NCBI GenBank assembly: GCA_951217055.1
Contig: OX578280.1
Coordinates: forward strand, 6,262,001 to 6,326,000
Origin: Gerris lacustris
Lineage: Eukaryota; Arthropoda; Insecta; Hemiptera; Gerridae
DNA: 64,000 nt
Reading direction: 5' to 3'
Notes under the pieces: generated by a model
Told to the model about the DNA's origin: nothing
Seen by the model: only the letters and a program-made list of their open reading frames with translations
Databases searched by the model: none
Part shown: positions 33,761 to 45,412 of the stretch, piece by piece
How the letters are laid out: the number at the start of each line of letters is the position of its first letter
Numbering within the stretch: the first letter of the stretch is position 1
Made by a program: the position numbers and the translations under genes

Positions 33761-34244
33761 ATTTACATAATTGTTTCATATACCGCTGTTAACTGTCTTA
33801 TTTTTTTATTGTATTAAAAAACTTATTTTAACTTTTTTTGGGCTGCTGAAATGTTTAAGACTTGCAAAAGTTCCAGAATAAAACATTTATTACTATTAGT
33901 AGACGTATATAACTTCATTCAAGTTGAAGATTTAGTGTATCAGAGTAAAGATTTAAGGCCAAAAATGCTTAACTTTGACAGAGTATGTAAGAAAATCTAT
34001 AATTTGTTTTATCATTTTTGTTCCTGTTTTCTGTTAAACAACTCTTAATATATATATAAATAAAAAATATTAACCCAATCTAACGAACACCAAAATTTAT
34101 ATATTTTTTTTAAAAGTACAAATTTTTCTAAAAACATTTCGATGAAAATATTGTATACTATTTAATTTTAAAATCCTTATTTGTTGTGATTAAAATTAAA
34201 TGGTATTTTTAGTATGACAAAAATATATAAATACTTGAAAAAGA

Positions 34245-34512
34245 AAATGTTTATAATATTTTCTAAGGTTGTCTTCAGGGGTATTAATAAAATAAATAAT
34301 AAAAAAAAATTTAAAAAAATGTTTTAAATTGTTGTAGTTTATATATATATTATATATAAAAAACAAAATTGTTTCAGGTTTGAAAATGTCTCAATTTGGA
34401 GACGAAATATCGCCTTAAGAAAAATAAATAAAATAGCAAAGAATATGGATTAGCTTTTTTATTTTATTAATACCCCTGAAGACAACCTTAGGAAATATTA
34501 TAATTATATTAA
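34245..34512. repeat. Inverted repeat, about 55-bp arms
   Basis: AATATTTTCTAAGGTTGTCTTCAGGGGTATTA at the left has its complement around 34462-34505. It encloses a low-complexity loop. May be another remnant of an element with inverted ends. Confidence 0.55.
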
Positions 34513-34719
34513 AGGGGACATCACATTAATAAATGGAAAATGTTTAATTAATTCACGCCCATCGTAAGAATGGTAAGAATGGAAGAAAACACTGGGCAAA
34601 GTAAATATGAACTCGTATGTTATGCGGAAGTTTGTAAGAGTTGTCTAGGACCGATTATTATATTTTAAATTTCTCCAATATTTGTATTTGCTTATTTTTT
34701 TTTTGGTAATTTATTAAAT

Positions 34720-35105
34720 AATACTACTGGACTATAATCCAGTGTCTTTGGGCCATAGAGGTTCTGAGAGCTGGTACCACGTAGTGACCTCTGATTAGAC
34801 TTAAATATGGCATGGTCTAATCTTTCTAAGATATGTTTTCCTTCCTGAAGGCGAGTTAAACTTATATTGCTACAATTGTTTTAGAGCCAATGAAGAAACC
34901 TTTATAATATAGTAGTTCTGAATGTTCCATACGTCTTTTATTTAATATTATTCTTAAAATAGCGTTTTGCTTTAGAAATATTGCTTTTTTGATAGAGTCA
35001 CAAGCTGATCCCTATGAGAGTAGTCCATACTGTTTTATGGAGTCAACAATTTTACAATATAAGACTCTCAGCTGTGGAATTCTTTGATATATTTTTAGTT
35101 TCATA
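34720..35105 (-). pseudogene. LINE reverse transcriptase C-terminal fragment
   Basis: Minus strand reads IPQLRVLYCKIVDSIKQYGL, a stop where Trp is expected, then GSA..., ending with LLYYKGFFIGSKTI. This matches the post-RT 'L..LY...V.S...YG...WG' region of non-LTR retrotransposons. Stops and the missing RT core show a dead 5'-truncated copy. Not the same family as 51449-54148. Confidence 0.6.
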
Positions 35106-35259
35106 AAAATAAAGATAAGAATTGTCCCAGACAAAGAAAAGACAAGAAAAAACTTAATAAAAGCCAAATGTCTCAAAATCATTTGTTTTTTTATTTTATG
35201 AATTTTAAAACCCTAATACAGTCATAAAAAAAAGGCTAAAACTATGTTTGTTTTATGTA

Positions 35260-35860
35260 TTGCTTCCGAGCTAACCGAAGGTAACGGAAGCTATGTGATC
35301 GTTTCGAAGAACGAAAATATTTTAGGTGTCCAATTTCTAAAATTTCAAGACAGAAATCCGTTTCAGACATCAGAGAACATTTTTGGTTCCGTGTCTGTCT
35401 GTCGGTTGTCGGTCTGTCGTTCTGTCGGTCTGTCGTTCGATTTTTGCGAACCAACGTATCTTAAAAACTACAAGTCCGATTTTAATGAAATTTAGACGGT
35501 AGGTCAAAATTGGCCTATTGTTGGTCCCATAGTTGTTTCTCTTCCACATGCGCACAAACATACATCTATTTACACCTATAGCTTCAAAAGTACTTATCTG
35601 ATTTGTAAAAAACTTTTACAGTTTATCGAATGTAAACCGCAGATATCCCAAGATTAATTTGAACCATCTGCGCTCTTTAACTTTTGCTAAATTGATACTT
35701 TAATTCATGTAAAAAATTAAAACAATTTTGACAGATTAAAAAACGAAGAAACAATTAAACAATAATGGCTTGTAAAACAAAAAGCATAAAACCAATAAAG
35801 TACGTGCATTAGATGCGAGGAAGCTATGTGCCACACCAATTGGCAGTCTATTTTTCTAAA
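35260..35860 (+). repeat. Repeat R1, full-length copy
   Basis: Complete from GCTTCCGAGCTAACCGAAGG to ATTGGCAGTCTATTTTT. A good reference copy of the family, about 600 bp. The overlapping 60-80-codon frames on both strands follow repeats such as CGGTCTGTCG. Confidence 0.75.
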
Positions 35861-35939
35861 AAAAGCTCAAAATTAAATAGAAATAAATTTAAACCCCAAT
35901 TTATTATTTTTCTTGAAGTGAGAACCATATGCCAGTTAA

Positions 35940-36095
35940 TTTATAAATTTGACAAGTGCAAATTGGAATCAAAGATCAAGGTGTCCTAATAAAATTTTAT
36001 AAAAGCTTTGTTGATTTGTGATGGATCAATATTTGTTAATATATGATAATAAGTGGAGATGTAAAACACTTGAAAATATTCATTAACGGGATTCT
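35940..36095 (+). repeat. Sequence related to the region upstream of gene copy 1
   Basis: TCAAAGATCAAGGTGTCC and the following A/T-rich block resemble 20437-20590. Could be a shared repeat or the flank of a lost gene copy; no exon 1 follows. Confidence 0.35.
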
Positions 36096-36433
36096 CATTC
36101 TCCGTGGGACGCGAGATAAAAGCGATTTTTTTTGCCGGCTCATGCACCGGTTCAACCCAGTTGGTATCTCTACTCACGACGAAAAACACAGAAGGCCAGA
36201 TAAGAGCATGTGTTCAATAATGTGATAGCAAATAAGTAATAGGTATTGTTTAGTAGGTATTGTTGTAGGTATAGTGTATAGTTTAGGTATTGTTTAGCCT
36301 TTTGTTAGCCCATTGTTTTCCATTTAATTATTACTAGGTATCGCGTGGCTCTATCATTAAAGCGAGCGTATTGCAATAAAATACTGACTTGAAATTTGCT
36401 AATCATGATGAATGTCATAGTTGAAGATAAGTG

Positions 36434-38788
36434 CAGAGCCGGATCTAGGTTTTTTCTCAGGGAGGGCAAAAGCAGATTTTGCCGCCCTTGCCACACAGGG
36501 GCAGATCTAGCAGTAGAATTTGGGGGGGGGGACTTGGGGGGTTAAGCCTCAAATCCAAAGGGGGGTCCGGGGGGCCTCCCCCGGAAATTTTTATAAAATT
36601 AGGTGCAAAAATGGTGAATTTTAAGCGTTTTGGAGAACCCTTTTTCAGCTAAAAATACAGTACCTATTCTATATTGCGTTGAAAATACCAATTAATAATG
36701 ATAATTTCTATTTTATTTAACCTGTAACACTATACTATGCTATGAATTCTTCCAGATTCATTAGGAGGGGTTACCCTCCTGGCCAAAGGGGGGTTCGGGG
36801 GCCTCCCTCGGAAAATTTTAGAAAATTAGGTTCAAAATGGTGAATTTTAGGCGTTTTGGAGAATCTTTTTTTTAGAGCTTTTTCAGCTAAAACAGCAACT
36901 TAAAGTTTGTTTAAAATTGTTTCAGCAGAATTTTTGAAACATTTATTATCTAAATCGATTTTTAGACTTAAAAAAAAAAAAAAAATTACCTGTAACACTA
37001 TAGTATGCTATTAATTCTTCCAGTTTCATTATGAAATACCTTCACAACTTCCATTAAAGTATGCAAAAAAACAAACGAAAAATAGTTTATATTTGCATCC
37101 CACATAAAAATGTAAGTGGGAATGCCAGTTAGCAATTTTAATATCAACTTGACTATTGCTCCATAGCTAAGGCAACCATATTTATTCCAATAATAATATA
37201 GGTTTGTTTTGATTTGTTGGTCTTCAAAAAGATGTAATAACTTATTTAAATCAGTAAATGTTGTAAAATGTTTACGTTTTATTATTGTATTACATATCAT
37301 GTAATATATTAATTTGCTAATATTGGCAATAAATTACTTTTTATTTATTGATATTTTTTGCTTCCAACATCACCGAAGGTAACTGAAGCTATGTGATCGT
37401 TCTGAAGAACGACAAATTTTTAGGTCTCCGATTTCAAAAATTCCAAGACAGATTCATACATCAGGGAACACTTTTGGGTCCGTGTCTGTCTGTCACTTTT
37501 TTTGCGAGCCAACATATCTTAAAAACTACTCGTCAGATTTTAATTAAGTTTGGATGATAGGTCATGATTAGCATGTTGTTGGTCCCATATAAGTTTCAAC
37601 CTTTTGCGCCTGCTTGTTTCTCTTCCACATGCGCACAAACATACATTTATTTAAACCTACAGCTTCAAAAGTACTTTTCCGATTTGTATGAAACTTTTAT
37701 AGTTTATCGAAAGTAACCCGCAGATAGCCCCAGGTTAATATAAATCGTTTGCGTTCTTTAATTTTTGCTAAATTGATACTTTAATTTGGGTAAAAAATCC
37801 AAACAATTTTGACAGATTAAAAAAACGGGGAGACAATGAAACAAAATAGACAAAAATGGCTTTAAATGCATAAAATCAATAAAGTACGCAATAGGATGCG
37901 AGGAAGGGATGTGCAATATCAATTCAACGTATTTTTACGAATACCTCGCTTCCTATGGCTCGGAGATAAATTAAAATTATTATCAAAAAGCAAAACTATT
38001 AAATTTCCCACAAAAAAGGTCTCATTCATTTTTTACGTACAAAGAACGGTTTAGCAAAAACCTAGTTCTAGTATAACTTGCATTGTGATTGTTTTTGCAC
38101 GACTTTTTAAGTGATTTTGTGAATATCTCGCTACTTCTGACTCGGAGACCAATTGAGGATCAGATCAAAATTTAAGAATCTAAAATTTCACACAAGAAAC
38201 AATATGTTCATTTTTTACGTACAACGAACCGTTTGGATAATAATGCGCTCCGAAGTTTCCCTTATTGTCTCCGAGTCATATAGGAAGCGAGATAATTCGT
38301 ATAAAAAAGACCAGCACCATGGCTTAATGAGCGAATTTTCAAAGAAATCTGCGTATTATTGGAGTATGATAATATAGAAAAATTTTGGTTTAGAATTTGG
38401 ATGGGTGAAAAAAAAAAATTGGTTCACAAAATTTGACTCGTAAATGGACTCCAAAAAGTATTAATAGTATTATTATTTGCGTTAACAGTTTGAGTCTTTC
38501 TTGACACATCGAACTTCTTAAATAGTTTTTGATAAACTTCAATACGCTCAAGTTTTTTTCACATCAACTGTAAGGAAAAAAAGGGTAAAAGAAGTTAAGG
38601 GTGGGCTATATCAGATTGGACAAGATAACTGTAATTATATTAAATTAAAAATTACATTTCACTTTTTTTTCATGAACTTTTTATTTTTCCTTTATTTATC
38701 ATTTTATTTTTCCACCTCGCTTTGCCGCCCCCCGGGCGTGCCGCCTGGGGCGCTTGCCCCCCGCAGCCCCCCCCTAGATCCGGCACTG
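36434..38788. mobile_element. hAT-type element with nested insertions
   Basis: Terminal inverted repeats CAGAGCCGGATCTAGG (left) and CCTAGATCCGGCACTG (right) match at 15 of 16 bases. A perfect 8-bp target duplication GATAAGTG lies at 36426-36433 and 38789-38796. Inside are a duplicated G-rich block (near 36540 and 36775), an R1 copy (37355-37935) and other repeats. No transposase is seen, so the 2.35 kb is filler in a non-autonomous element. Confidence 0.88.
37355..37935 (+). repeat. Repeat R1, inside the hAT element
   Basis: Full-length but diverged: the opening hairpin reads GCTTCCAACATCACCGAAGG and the end is altered after AGGATGCGAGGAAG. Confidence 0.65.
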
Positions 38789-39224
38789 GATAAGTGGAAG
38801 AGAGTAGTGTGGAGTAGAGTGGGGGTACTCGGTACAAAGCTTTACTTCCTCAACAAACCTACACACAACACGACTATAAGAATCTTAACCACCCGTAATA
38901 GCTTATAAATTATTATTATAAATGTATAATTTCATTACTCAAATACTACTGCTTGTATCAAGTTGAAATTTTACATCCTTGTTTCAATTGTACTTTAGAC
39001 GATGTACATGTAGTTTTATTAAAATCGTTACGTTAGAACGTAAGATATCGGTAAAAAGGTTGTTTTCTCTATTTTAAACGTTTAGGTCCGCTTTAATAGT
39101 TTTAGCTATATTTATTAATTTATAGCAGTGTCGTTGTTGGTTTTACTAAAAAAATGTTATTATAAAAAAATGTTCATCTCATCGAATAGGTGATGATAGA
39201 ATTTTTTCCCGTCTTGAAATTCCA

Positions 39225-39425
39225 ATTTTAAATTTGAAGCTCACGTTTACGCGATCATTGCGCGCGATCTCTTGGACGGATCACGCTGTCCAACGAACTT
39301 AGCCTGAGTGTTAGTAAAAGGAAGATGTACACTAAATTTCAACTAAATCGGTCAACTTTTACTCAAGTTATCGTCGGACACGTAAACGTTACACACAGAC
39401 AGGCAGACAGTTAAAATGCATATTT
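39225..39425 (+). repeat. Single-arm relative of the 26.4-28.7 kb palindrome
   Basis: Shares GCTCACGTTTACGCGA, CTTAGCCTGAGTGTTAGTAA and TTTTACTCAAGTTATCGTC with the outer left arm (26945-27090). Confidence 0.6.
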
Positions 39426-39534
39426 CGTTGAATGTAAGAAGCTCGCTTGAACATTTTATCAAAATCTCCTTGAGAGTGGGAATCGAACCCGACCTCTCTC
39501 TGTCCGTGTTAAGCTATTTTTTCAAAACTTGATT

Positions 39535-39925
39535 TTCCCTGGAAAACGGCTTATACCGTTAAATTTGTATTTAAATGGACTACATTTTAGAATTTTTTAA
39601 TCAAAATCTTCACAACCATATTTGATAAATAATTTTTTTGACGTTGTTTCAGGGGAGTTTTTAAGGGATAGTGCCACGAAATTTGGAGCTAAAATTAATT
39701 TCTTTTCGATTTCGCCTCGGGGCATGATTTTTCTGAACATGTATGCTAAATTCCTTAAAAATCGGCCCAGTAGCTTAGGCTCCAGCCGTTTGGACAGACA
39801 GACGACGGACACTCAGAAATTTTTAAAACACCACTTTGTAAACTCAGGGGACCTTAAAACGTATAAATGTACAAAATCGAATTTTCACGCCATCACAATA
39901 CTTTCTCTTTATATGAGAAAGTAAA
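39535..39925 (+). repeat. Repeat R3, copy 3
   Basis: TTTCGATTTCGCCTCGGGGC, AACATGTATGCTAAATTCC and ATCGGCCCAGTAGCTTAGGC align with the copies at 15430 and 18890. The 100-codon frame is not conserved. Confidence 0.6.
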
Positions 39926-40026
39926 AAAGGCAAAAGAAAGGAAATTAAATCTACACGCTTCTTCTTCTGAAATCCTTCAATTAGAAAATAAGTAAAATAC
40001 AGTACGATATTGAAAAAGACGTGAAA

Positions 40027-40672
40027 CAAAAGAAATAATTAAAAATGACTGACATAAATGAGGAAACTAAATTTAGAAAAACATTCAAGGTTTTTGGGGA
40101 GGAAAAATAGCCAAAACAATTAGTGAGGAACCATTAAAAGAAGGAAATTAGTAAAAAAAAAAAAAAAAAGAGAAAATAAGAAAAATACAAGTATTTAAAA
40201 GGACAAGTAATTTTTTAAAATAAGAAAAATCGCTAATAAGAACTACGTGCATTATCGTAGGTAAAGTAAATTAAAATTTGGGATGGCGAGGTTGACTGAT
40301 CCTGAAGTGGGATATAAATTAATTGTAAAAAAATTATTTTTATAAAAAAAAAAATTGTATGGGGAACATTGAGGAAGTAAATAGGCTGTAGGACAATATA
40401 AAAACTGCTTTTTAGACCCTAAAGCTGCGATTTTGAGCTGAATAAAAATACTACCGTAATCCAAATACACTAAAATGTGTAAAAAAAAAAAAATATTACC
40501 GTAAAAAAATGTTATTTTTGAGGGTTTAGAAAAATAAGATGTAAATTTTGTCCGGAAGGTACCACTGTCTCTCCTACTTGCTTCAATTTTCATAGCAGTT
40601 TTTGTCTTTGATAATAATATCGCTTATTACAACAGGCAACCTGCAAAAATGAAATATTAATTAATAGTTATT
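40027..40672. repeat. 646-bp exact direct repeat, left copy
   Basis: Identical, as far as I can see, to 41787-42432 (constant offset 1760). Flanks differ immediately outside. It does not begin TG or end CA and no target duplication flanks the pair, so LTRs are unlikely. A 113-codon minus-strand frame (40252-40593) is present in both only because the repeats are identical. Confidence 0.85.
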
Positions 40673-41786
40673 AACGTCGGTCTAAAATTAAAAATTCCAA
40701 TAGAATCAAATATTGTTTACATTAACATCCATTGCTGTCATATTTTAGTCGAGCGAGATCCAAGCATTGAATTATTTATTTATTTATTTATTTACTAATT
40801 CAAAAATTATTATTTTTTTTTTTTTTTTTCGATATAAGTTTAATAATTAATTTAAATTTTTATATTTTTACAAGAGGGTTACAATTAATAATAATATCTA
40901 TATTTCGTAGTAAATTATACAGATTTAAAATCGAGTTCAAAGGAATGTTGCAGGTAATTATTACTAAGAGGGTGATTAGTTACTCAGTCCTCTCCCAGAC
41001 AGCGCTACTAGTAGTTTTTTAAAAAACAGCTTTCAATTTTCTTATTTTTTCATTTTTTAGGTATTTTGGAATAGTTATAATAGATTGTAATATAATATAA
41101 GACATTGACAAATTTAACAAAAATATTTTTACACCAGTCCTGTCCAACTACTGAAGGTTTATATATATTTATTACACACTTTTATGATTAATCTTCTCAG
41201 TGAAAAATTGTTAGCAAAAGTTAATATATACCTCTCAGATCTTCAACATTATTGCATTTGTGTCTGTTTTTATAATTGTTTTTTACTTGGTAATGTATCA
41301 TTTTTATTGTGTTAAGTTTAAATGTACCCTGTTATTTAATTTTTATTTATATATTTAATATTTATTATAAAATATAAAAAAAAAAACCGTAGCATTGATG
41401 AAGTTGGTATAGGATTAATTAGTAATTTTTATTTGACTAATTTAATTAATTTTAATTTTGACCCTCTCCTATGGAGATAGATATGTTTTTAACAACAACC
41501 ATTACCAACATTCCATGATTATTGTAAGTATGTTTCACATCTTTTATGAACAATGTGTAGTATGTTACATAATTTAAGAGATAAATATTAAATGGAGTAA
41601 AGATTTCTTAAGTATGTTAAAAATTTGAAAGGAAGGTTGTTCTAATTATAATTATTGTTTTAATTTTAGAAGATATTAATAAAAAAACGACTGAAGATGA
41701 CCTTATGTTAAGGGTCGAAACGTCTCACTCTATGAAATAGGAGTTTTCATTTCTTACACCTCATCAACCATCTTTACAATCTCTCT
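40673..41786. other. Spacer between the 646-bp repeats
   Basis: AT-rich, with a T-run at 40812-40829 and no ORF. Its right end holds a hammerhead-like motif (41685-41735). Confidence 0.5.
41685..41735 (+). ncRNA. Hammerhead-like motif
   Basis: CTGAAGA (41691-41697), then a T, a GACC/GGTC-based stem II, GAAAC (41717-41721) and GTC. This is the CTGANGA...GAAAC...GTC order of a hammerhead core. Stem III would be the self-complementary ACGT, as in dimer-forming minimal hammerheads. Stem I pairing is weak. Confidence 0.45.
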
Positions 41787-42432
41787 CAAAAGAAATAATT
41801 AAAAATGACTGACATAAATGAGGAAACTAAATTTAGAAAAACATTCAAGGTTTTTGGGGAGGAAAAATAGCCAAAACAATTAGTGAGGAACCATTAAAAG
41901 AAGGAAATTAGTAAAAAAAAAAAAAAAAAGAGAAAATAAGAAAAATACAAGTATTTAAAAGGACAAGTAATTTTTTAAAATAAGAAAAATCGCTAATAAG
42001 AACTACGTGCATTATCGTAGGTAAAGTAAATTAAAATTTGGGATGGCGAGGTTGACTGATCCTGAAGTGGGATATAAATTAATTGTAAAAAAATTATTTT
42101 TATAAAAAAAAAAATTGTATGGGGAACATTGAGGAAGTAAATAGGCTGTAGGACAATATAAAAACTGCTTTTTAGACCCTAAAGCTGCGATTTTGAGCTG
42201 AATAAAAATACTACCGTAATCCAAATACACTAAAATGTGTAAAAAAAAAAAAATATTACCGTAAAAAAATGTTATTTTTGAGGGTTTAGAAAAATAAGAT
42301 GTAAATTTTGTCCGGAAGGTACCACTGTCTCTCCTACTTGCTTCAATTTTCATAGCAGTTTTTGTCTTTGATAATAATATCGCTTATTACAACAGGCAAC
42401 CTGCAAAAATGAAATATTAATTAATAGTTATT
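41787..42432. repeat. 646-bp exact direct repeat, right copy
   Basis: Second copy of 40027-40672; together with the spacer this looks like a partial tandem duplication of a 1760-bp unit. Very recent, or an assembly artefact. Confidence 0.85.
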
Positions 42433-42887
42433 TATGTAACTATAGGCAGCAAAATGGAAATTTACTGACGAGTGTTGAAGTTAGCCTCCTAGCCGGAGGC
42501 AAGGACAGGCTAAAAAAATTAACTGCCGAGGCACGTAATACACACACGAAGCAGAAATGTTTCCTTTGCTGCCTTGCTGCATACAATATTATGTCTACTC
42601 ACGCTATTCAGATAAAAAATGGAAGCTTAGGTTAAAGAGTTAGTTTGAGATGAATCATCAACCAACTCAAACCAAAACAAGTCGTGTTCCAGTGTTGCCA
42701 CTTCGTACTCGAGATTAATTATTCAAAGACCTACAATTCAAATCCTTTTTCAGTTTATCATTGTTATACTGTTAAAAAATAATAATATAATATGTATATT
42801 ATTAATACATTAGTAATATAACACTGCTTTGTAATAAAACTAAATTAAAATAACACAAATTAAAATAAAACTAAACAGAATCAAAAA

Positions 42888-43072
42888 TAGATGTTATGAC
42901 ACGCACTGGAAAACACTGTTACTTTCTCTGCCTAGGCAGAGAAATATTTCTTTGACTGTTTTAACTACTTTCCTGACTATTTTTAATATTTTAATAACAA
43001 ATCAGCGAAATAGTTCTTTCCAGTCTAAAAACAGTTAAGTAATGCTTAATTTTTCTGCCGTGAGTAGATAAT
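42888..43072 (+). repeat. Repeat family A, copy 2
   Basis: Matches 221-412 up to GTGAGTAGATA, where repeat C starts. The central palindrome is slightly decayed. Confidence 0.65.
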
Positions 43073-43715
43073 AGTTATTTATGCACCTAGGGAGTAAAGT
43101 AAGCCATTATTCCCTGAGCGAAAAGTTGGTTCTTGAGACGAAGCCGAAGGAACCTTGCTCTCTAAATCCCGAGGTGAAGCCGAGGGAATCAGAGCTTTTG
43201 ATTAACGCTAATTAGCTCCCAAGGCGCAGCCGAGGGAGATAATTATCGCGAAGGGAATAATGGCACTTTACTCACGAGGTACATACAATATTTTATCTCC
43301 GGTAGGGAGAAAATACACGTTTTTGTCCATTGCACAGTTTATATTTATTATTTTAATAAATACCAATAATTATTAGCACTTTTAATAGCAGATATAAGAG
43401 ATTCGATATTATAAACAAATAAGAATTGGAATTAAACTCAAATAAAAGGTTATTTAGATGCAGGTTAAAAACAAAGATAAACATGGTCGGAAAAGCAGTG
43501 TCGCCAACCCGATTTCAACAGCGTCATTACATTAGCCATTCATTTTCTAATATGTATTTATAAAAGTTGCAATCTTTACTTTTTCGCCCTACTTTTACTT
43601 TTTCTCCCTACTTTTTGAGTTCAGGGATGAAAAGACTTACTTTAGTCCCTCTAAACTAATTCAAAATCATAACTTTTTCTGCCTGCTAGAGATTAATAAA
43701 TAAGCCATTTATTGA
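43070..43715 (+). repeat. Repeat family C, copy 2
   Basis: AATAGTTATTTATGCACCTA start, GAAGCCGAGGGA motifs and a TTTTTCTGCCTGCTAGAGA end. It interrupts or abuts repeat A, about 330 bp upstream of the gene copy 2 promoter. Confidence 0.7.
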
Positions 43716-44051
43716 TCTTACATCAATAAATAAAATAATTACTATGTATTTACAATAAATCTAATCAGTAGAACACTGTGACAACATTCTAAAATATTAC
43801 TTGCAAATATTTAAATCCCAATAATTTTATGCAAGTGTAACAATAAATTACGATTTTAATCGAATACCCGTCTAATTCATAATAAAAACATTAAAAAAAA
43901 GAAGAGATAATTACGTAATAACAACATATCGTAAAAAAAAAACCACTAAAGATTATATGAAAAACAAAAAAAAGTCGATAAGTGTTTAGAAACAGGAGAA
44001 TTATGATAATAAAGGGTAACAACAAAACAAACACGGGATAACAACATTTTG

Positions 44052-44106
44052 TGACGTCACTTTATCGTATAAAAACACCTCGAAGCGGTTCTTCTGTTAT
44101 CAGTCT
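44052..44106 (+). promoter_or_regulatory. Core promoter, gene copy 2
   Basis: TGACGTCA (44052-44059), TATAAAAA (44068-44075) and initiator TCAGT (start A44102), with TATA-to-initiator spacing of 34 as in copies 1 and 3. Confidence 0.82.
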
Positions 44107-44265
44107 ATTCTGTTCTCTCCTTCACTACTCAACTGATAACAGACCTCTAACTAAAAACAATTTATCATTTATTTCAAATAACCTAGTTCTAACAGCTTAA
44201 TCATTTCGCGAGGCGAACTTTATCATTTCTGGAATAATACCAGTCATCCACATCCTAGATTCAAG
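44102..44265 (+). other. Exon 1 (5' UTR), gene copy 2
   Basis: About 164 nt ending TTCAAG|GTAAAT. No ATG. It retains the TTCGC-GAG-GCGAA hairpin (44205-44217) and the GGAATAATACCA block seen in copy 1; the rest has diverged. Confidence 0.7.
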
Positions 44266-44544
44266 GTAAATACAAAAAATTAGATCAGACTAAGTATCAA
44301 TAAGAAATATATAATGTGAATTAATCATTATTTATTATCCATTTTATAAAATTTATCATTATTTTTTAAATTTGTTTAATATTTTAAATAAGTTCAAGTA
44401 GAATTTATAATTATAAGAAAATAATTGTATATTCCAATCCTACGTTTATCTTTCATATATTTGACAAAAATTCTATCCCTATAATTTTTGAAAAAATAAA
44501 TTACTCTAAAAAATACTTTGAACGCAACATTATTAAAATATTTA

Positions 44545-44762
44545 TAATAATAATAATAGCTTTATAGACACTTCAAAATTTTGAAGCAAAAACCTTCTTA
44601 ATTAGGGGTATAGATGGGTAAACCATATGAATTCTTATAATAGGCAGAAAATTAATAAATATAAAAGTGAAGAATTCAGATGGTTTACCCATCTATACTC
44701 CTAATTAAGAAGGTGTTTGCATCAAAATGTTAAAGTGTCGATAAAACTATTATTATTCTTAT
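44545..44762. mobile_element. Foldback MITE in intron 1, gene copy 2
   Basis: Arms of about 95 bp (left TTATAGACACTTCAAAATTT... ; right ...AAAGTGTCGATAAAAC) enclosing a short loop. The arms share GGTTTACCCATCTATAC in inverted form. Absent from gene copy 1, so inserted after duplication. Confidence 0.75.
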
Positions 44763-45412
44763 CATTATAACGTATTTAGAATTTTACAATTTATTCTAGA
44801 ACTATGAGATAAAATTTTCAACTATAACACTGTTCAATTATGTCCCATTTTAAATTTAAGGATTAAAAGAAATTCATTATTTGATACATTTGCGTTAACT
44901 TTATCTTCATAGCAAGACTCAAACTTTTCCACCGCTAAATCTTTTTTAGTCTCATGGTATTTCAACTCCTTTTTATAGACTTCTTATTAATAAGTTTTCA
45001 TTTTGTTTTCTTTACATTTCTTTTCTATTCCTATTAAATTTTTCTAGCCCTTAACTTCTTTACATCTCTTTTCTTCATCTTTAATCCTTCTATTTTCTAT
45101 TCTTAAAATTTTCATCTTTTTAATTTTACTAAACTTTTTTTTTTACTAAACCACTTTTTACATATCCTTTCTGGGACTTAACTTTATTCTTTTATATTAT
45201 ATTCCCTTGCTCAACAATTCAAGTCCTCTTTCCTTGCACTTAATTTTGCTCTTTCCTTTCTATATTCCCTCACTCATCTATTCTTCTCTTTTCTTTCTCG
45301 AACTTAATTATTATATTTCTATTTTTCCTCTCCTAACTATTTTTTATCAACTTAGCCTTCAGTCATTAGCAAATTAGATTTAAAACTTGCATCAGACCTT
45401 TAATGATACTCT

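Noticed and set aside
33851..34048. 65-codon frame near the piggyBac-like end
   Set aside because: No recognisable transposase signature and no repeat copy to test conservation.
34474..34512. CTGAAGACAACCTTAGGAAATA as a hammerhead
   Set aside because: No GAAAC box or cleavage triplet after the putative stem II. The similar CCCTGAAGAC...AAGAAATC strings at 60735 and 61031 fail for the same reason.
40252..42353. Duplicate 113-codon minus-strand frames as paralogous genes
   Set aside because: Identical only because of the exact 646-bp duplication; composition is low-complexity and resembles no protein I know.
40027..42432. Pair of LTRs of a retrotransposon
   Set aside because: No TG...CA ends, no primer-binding site or polypurine tract recognised, no target duplication and no gag-pol between them.
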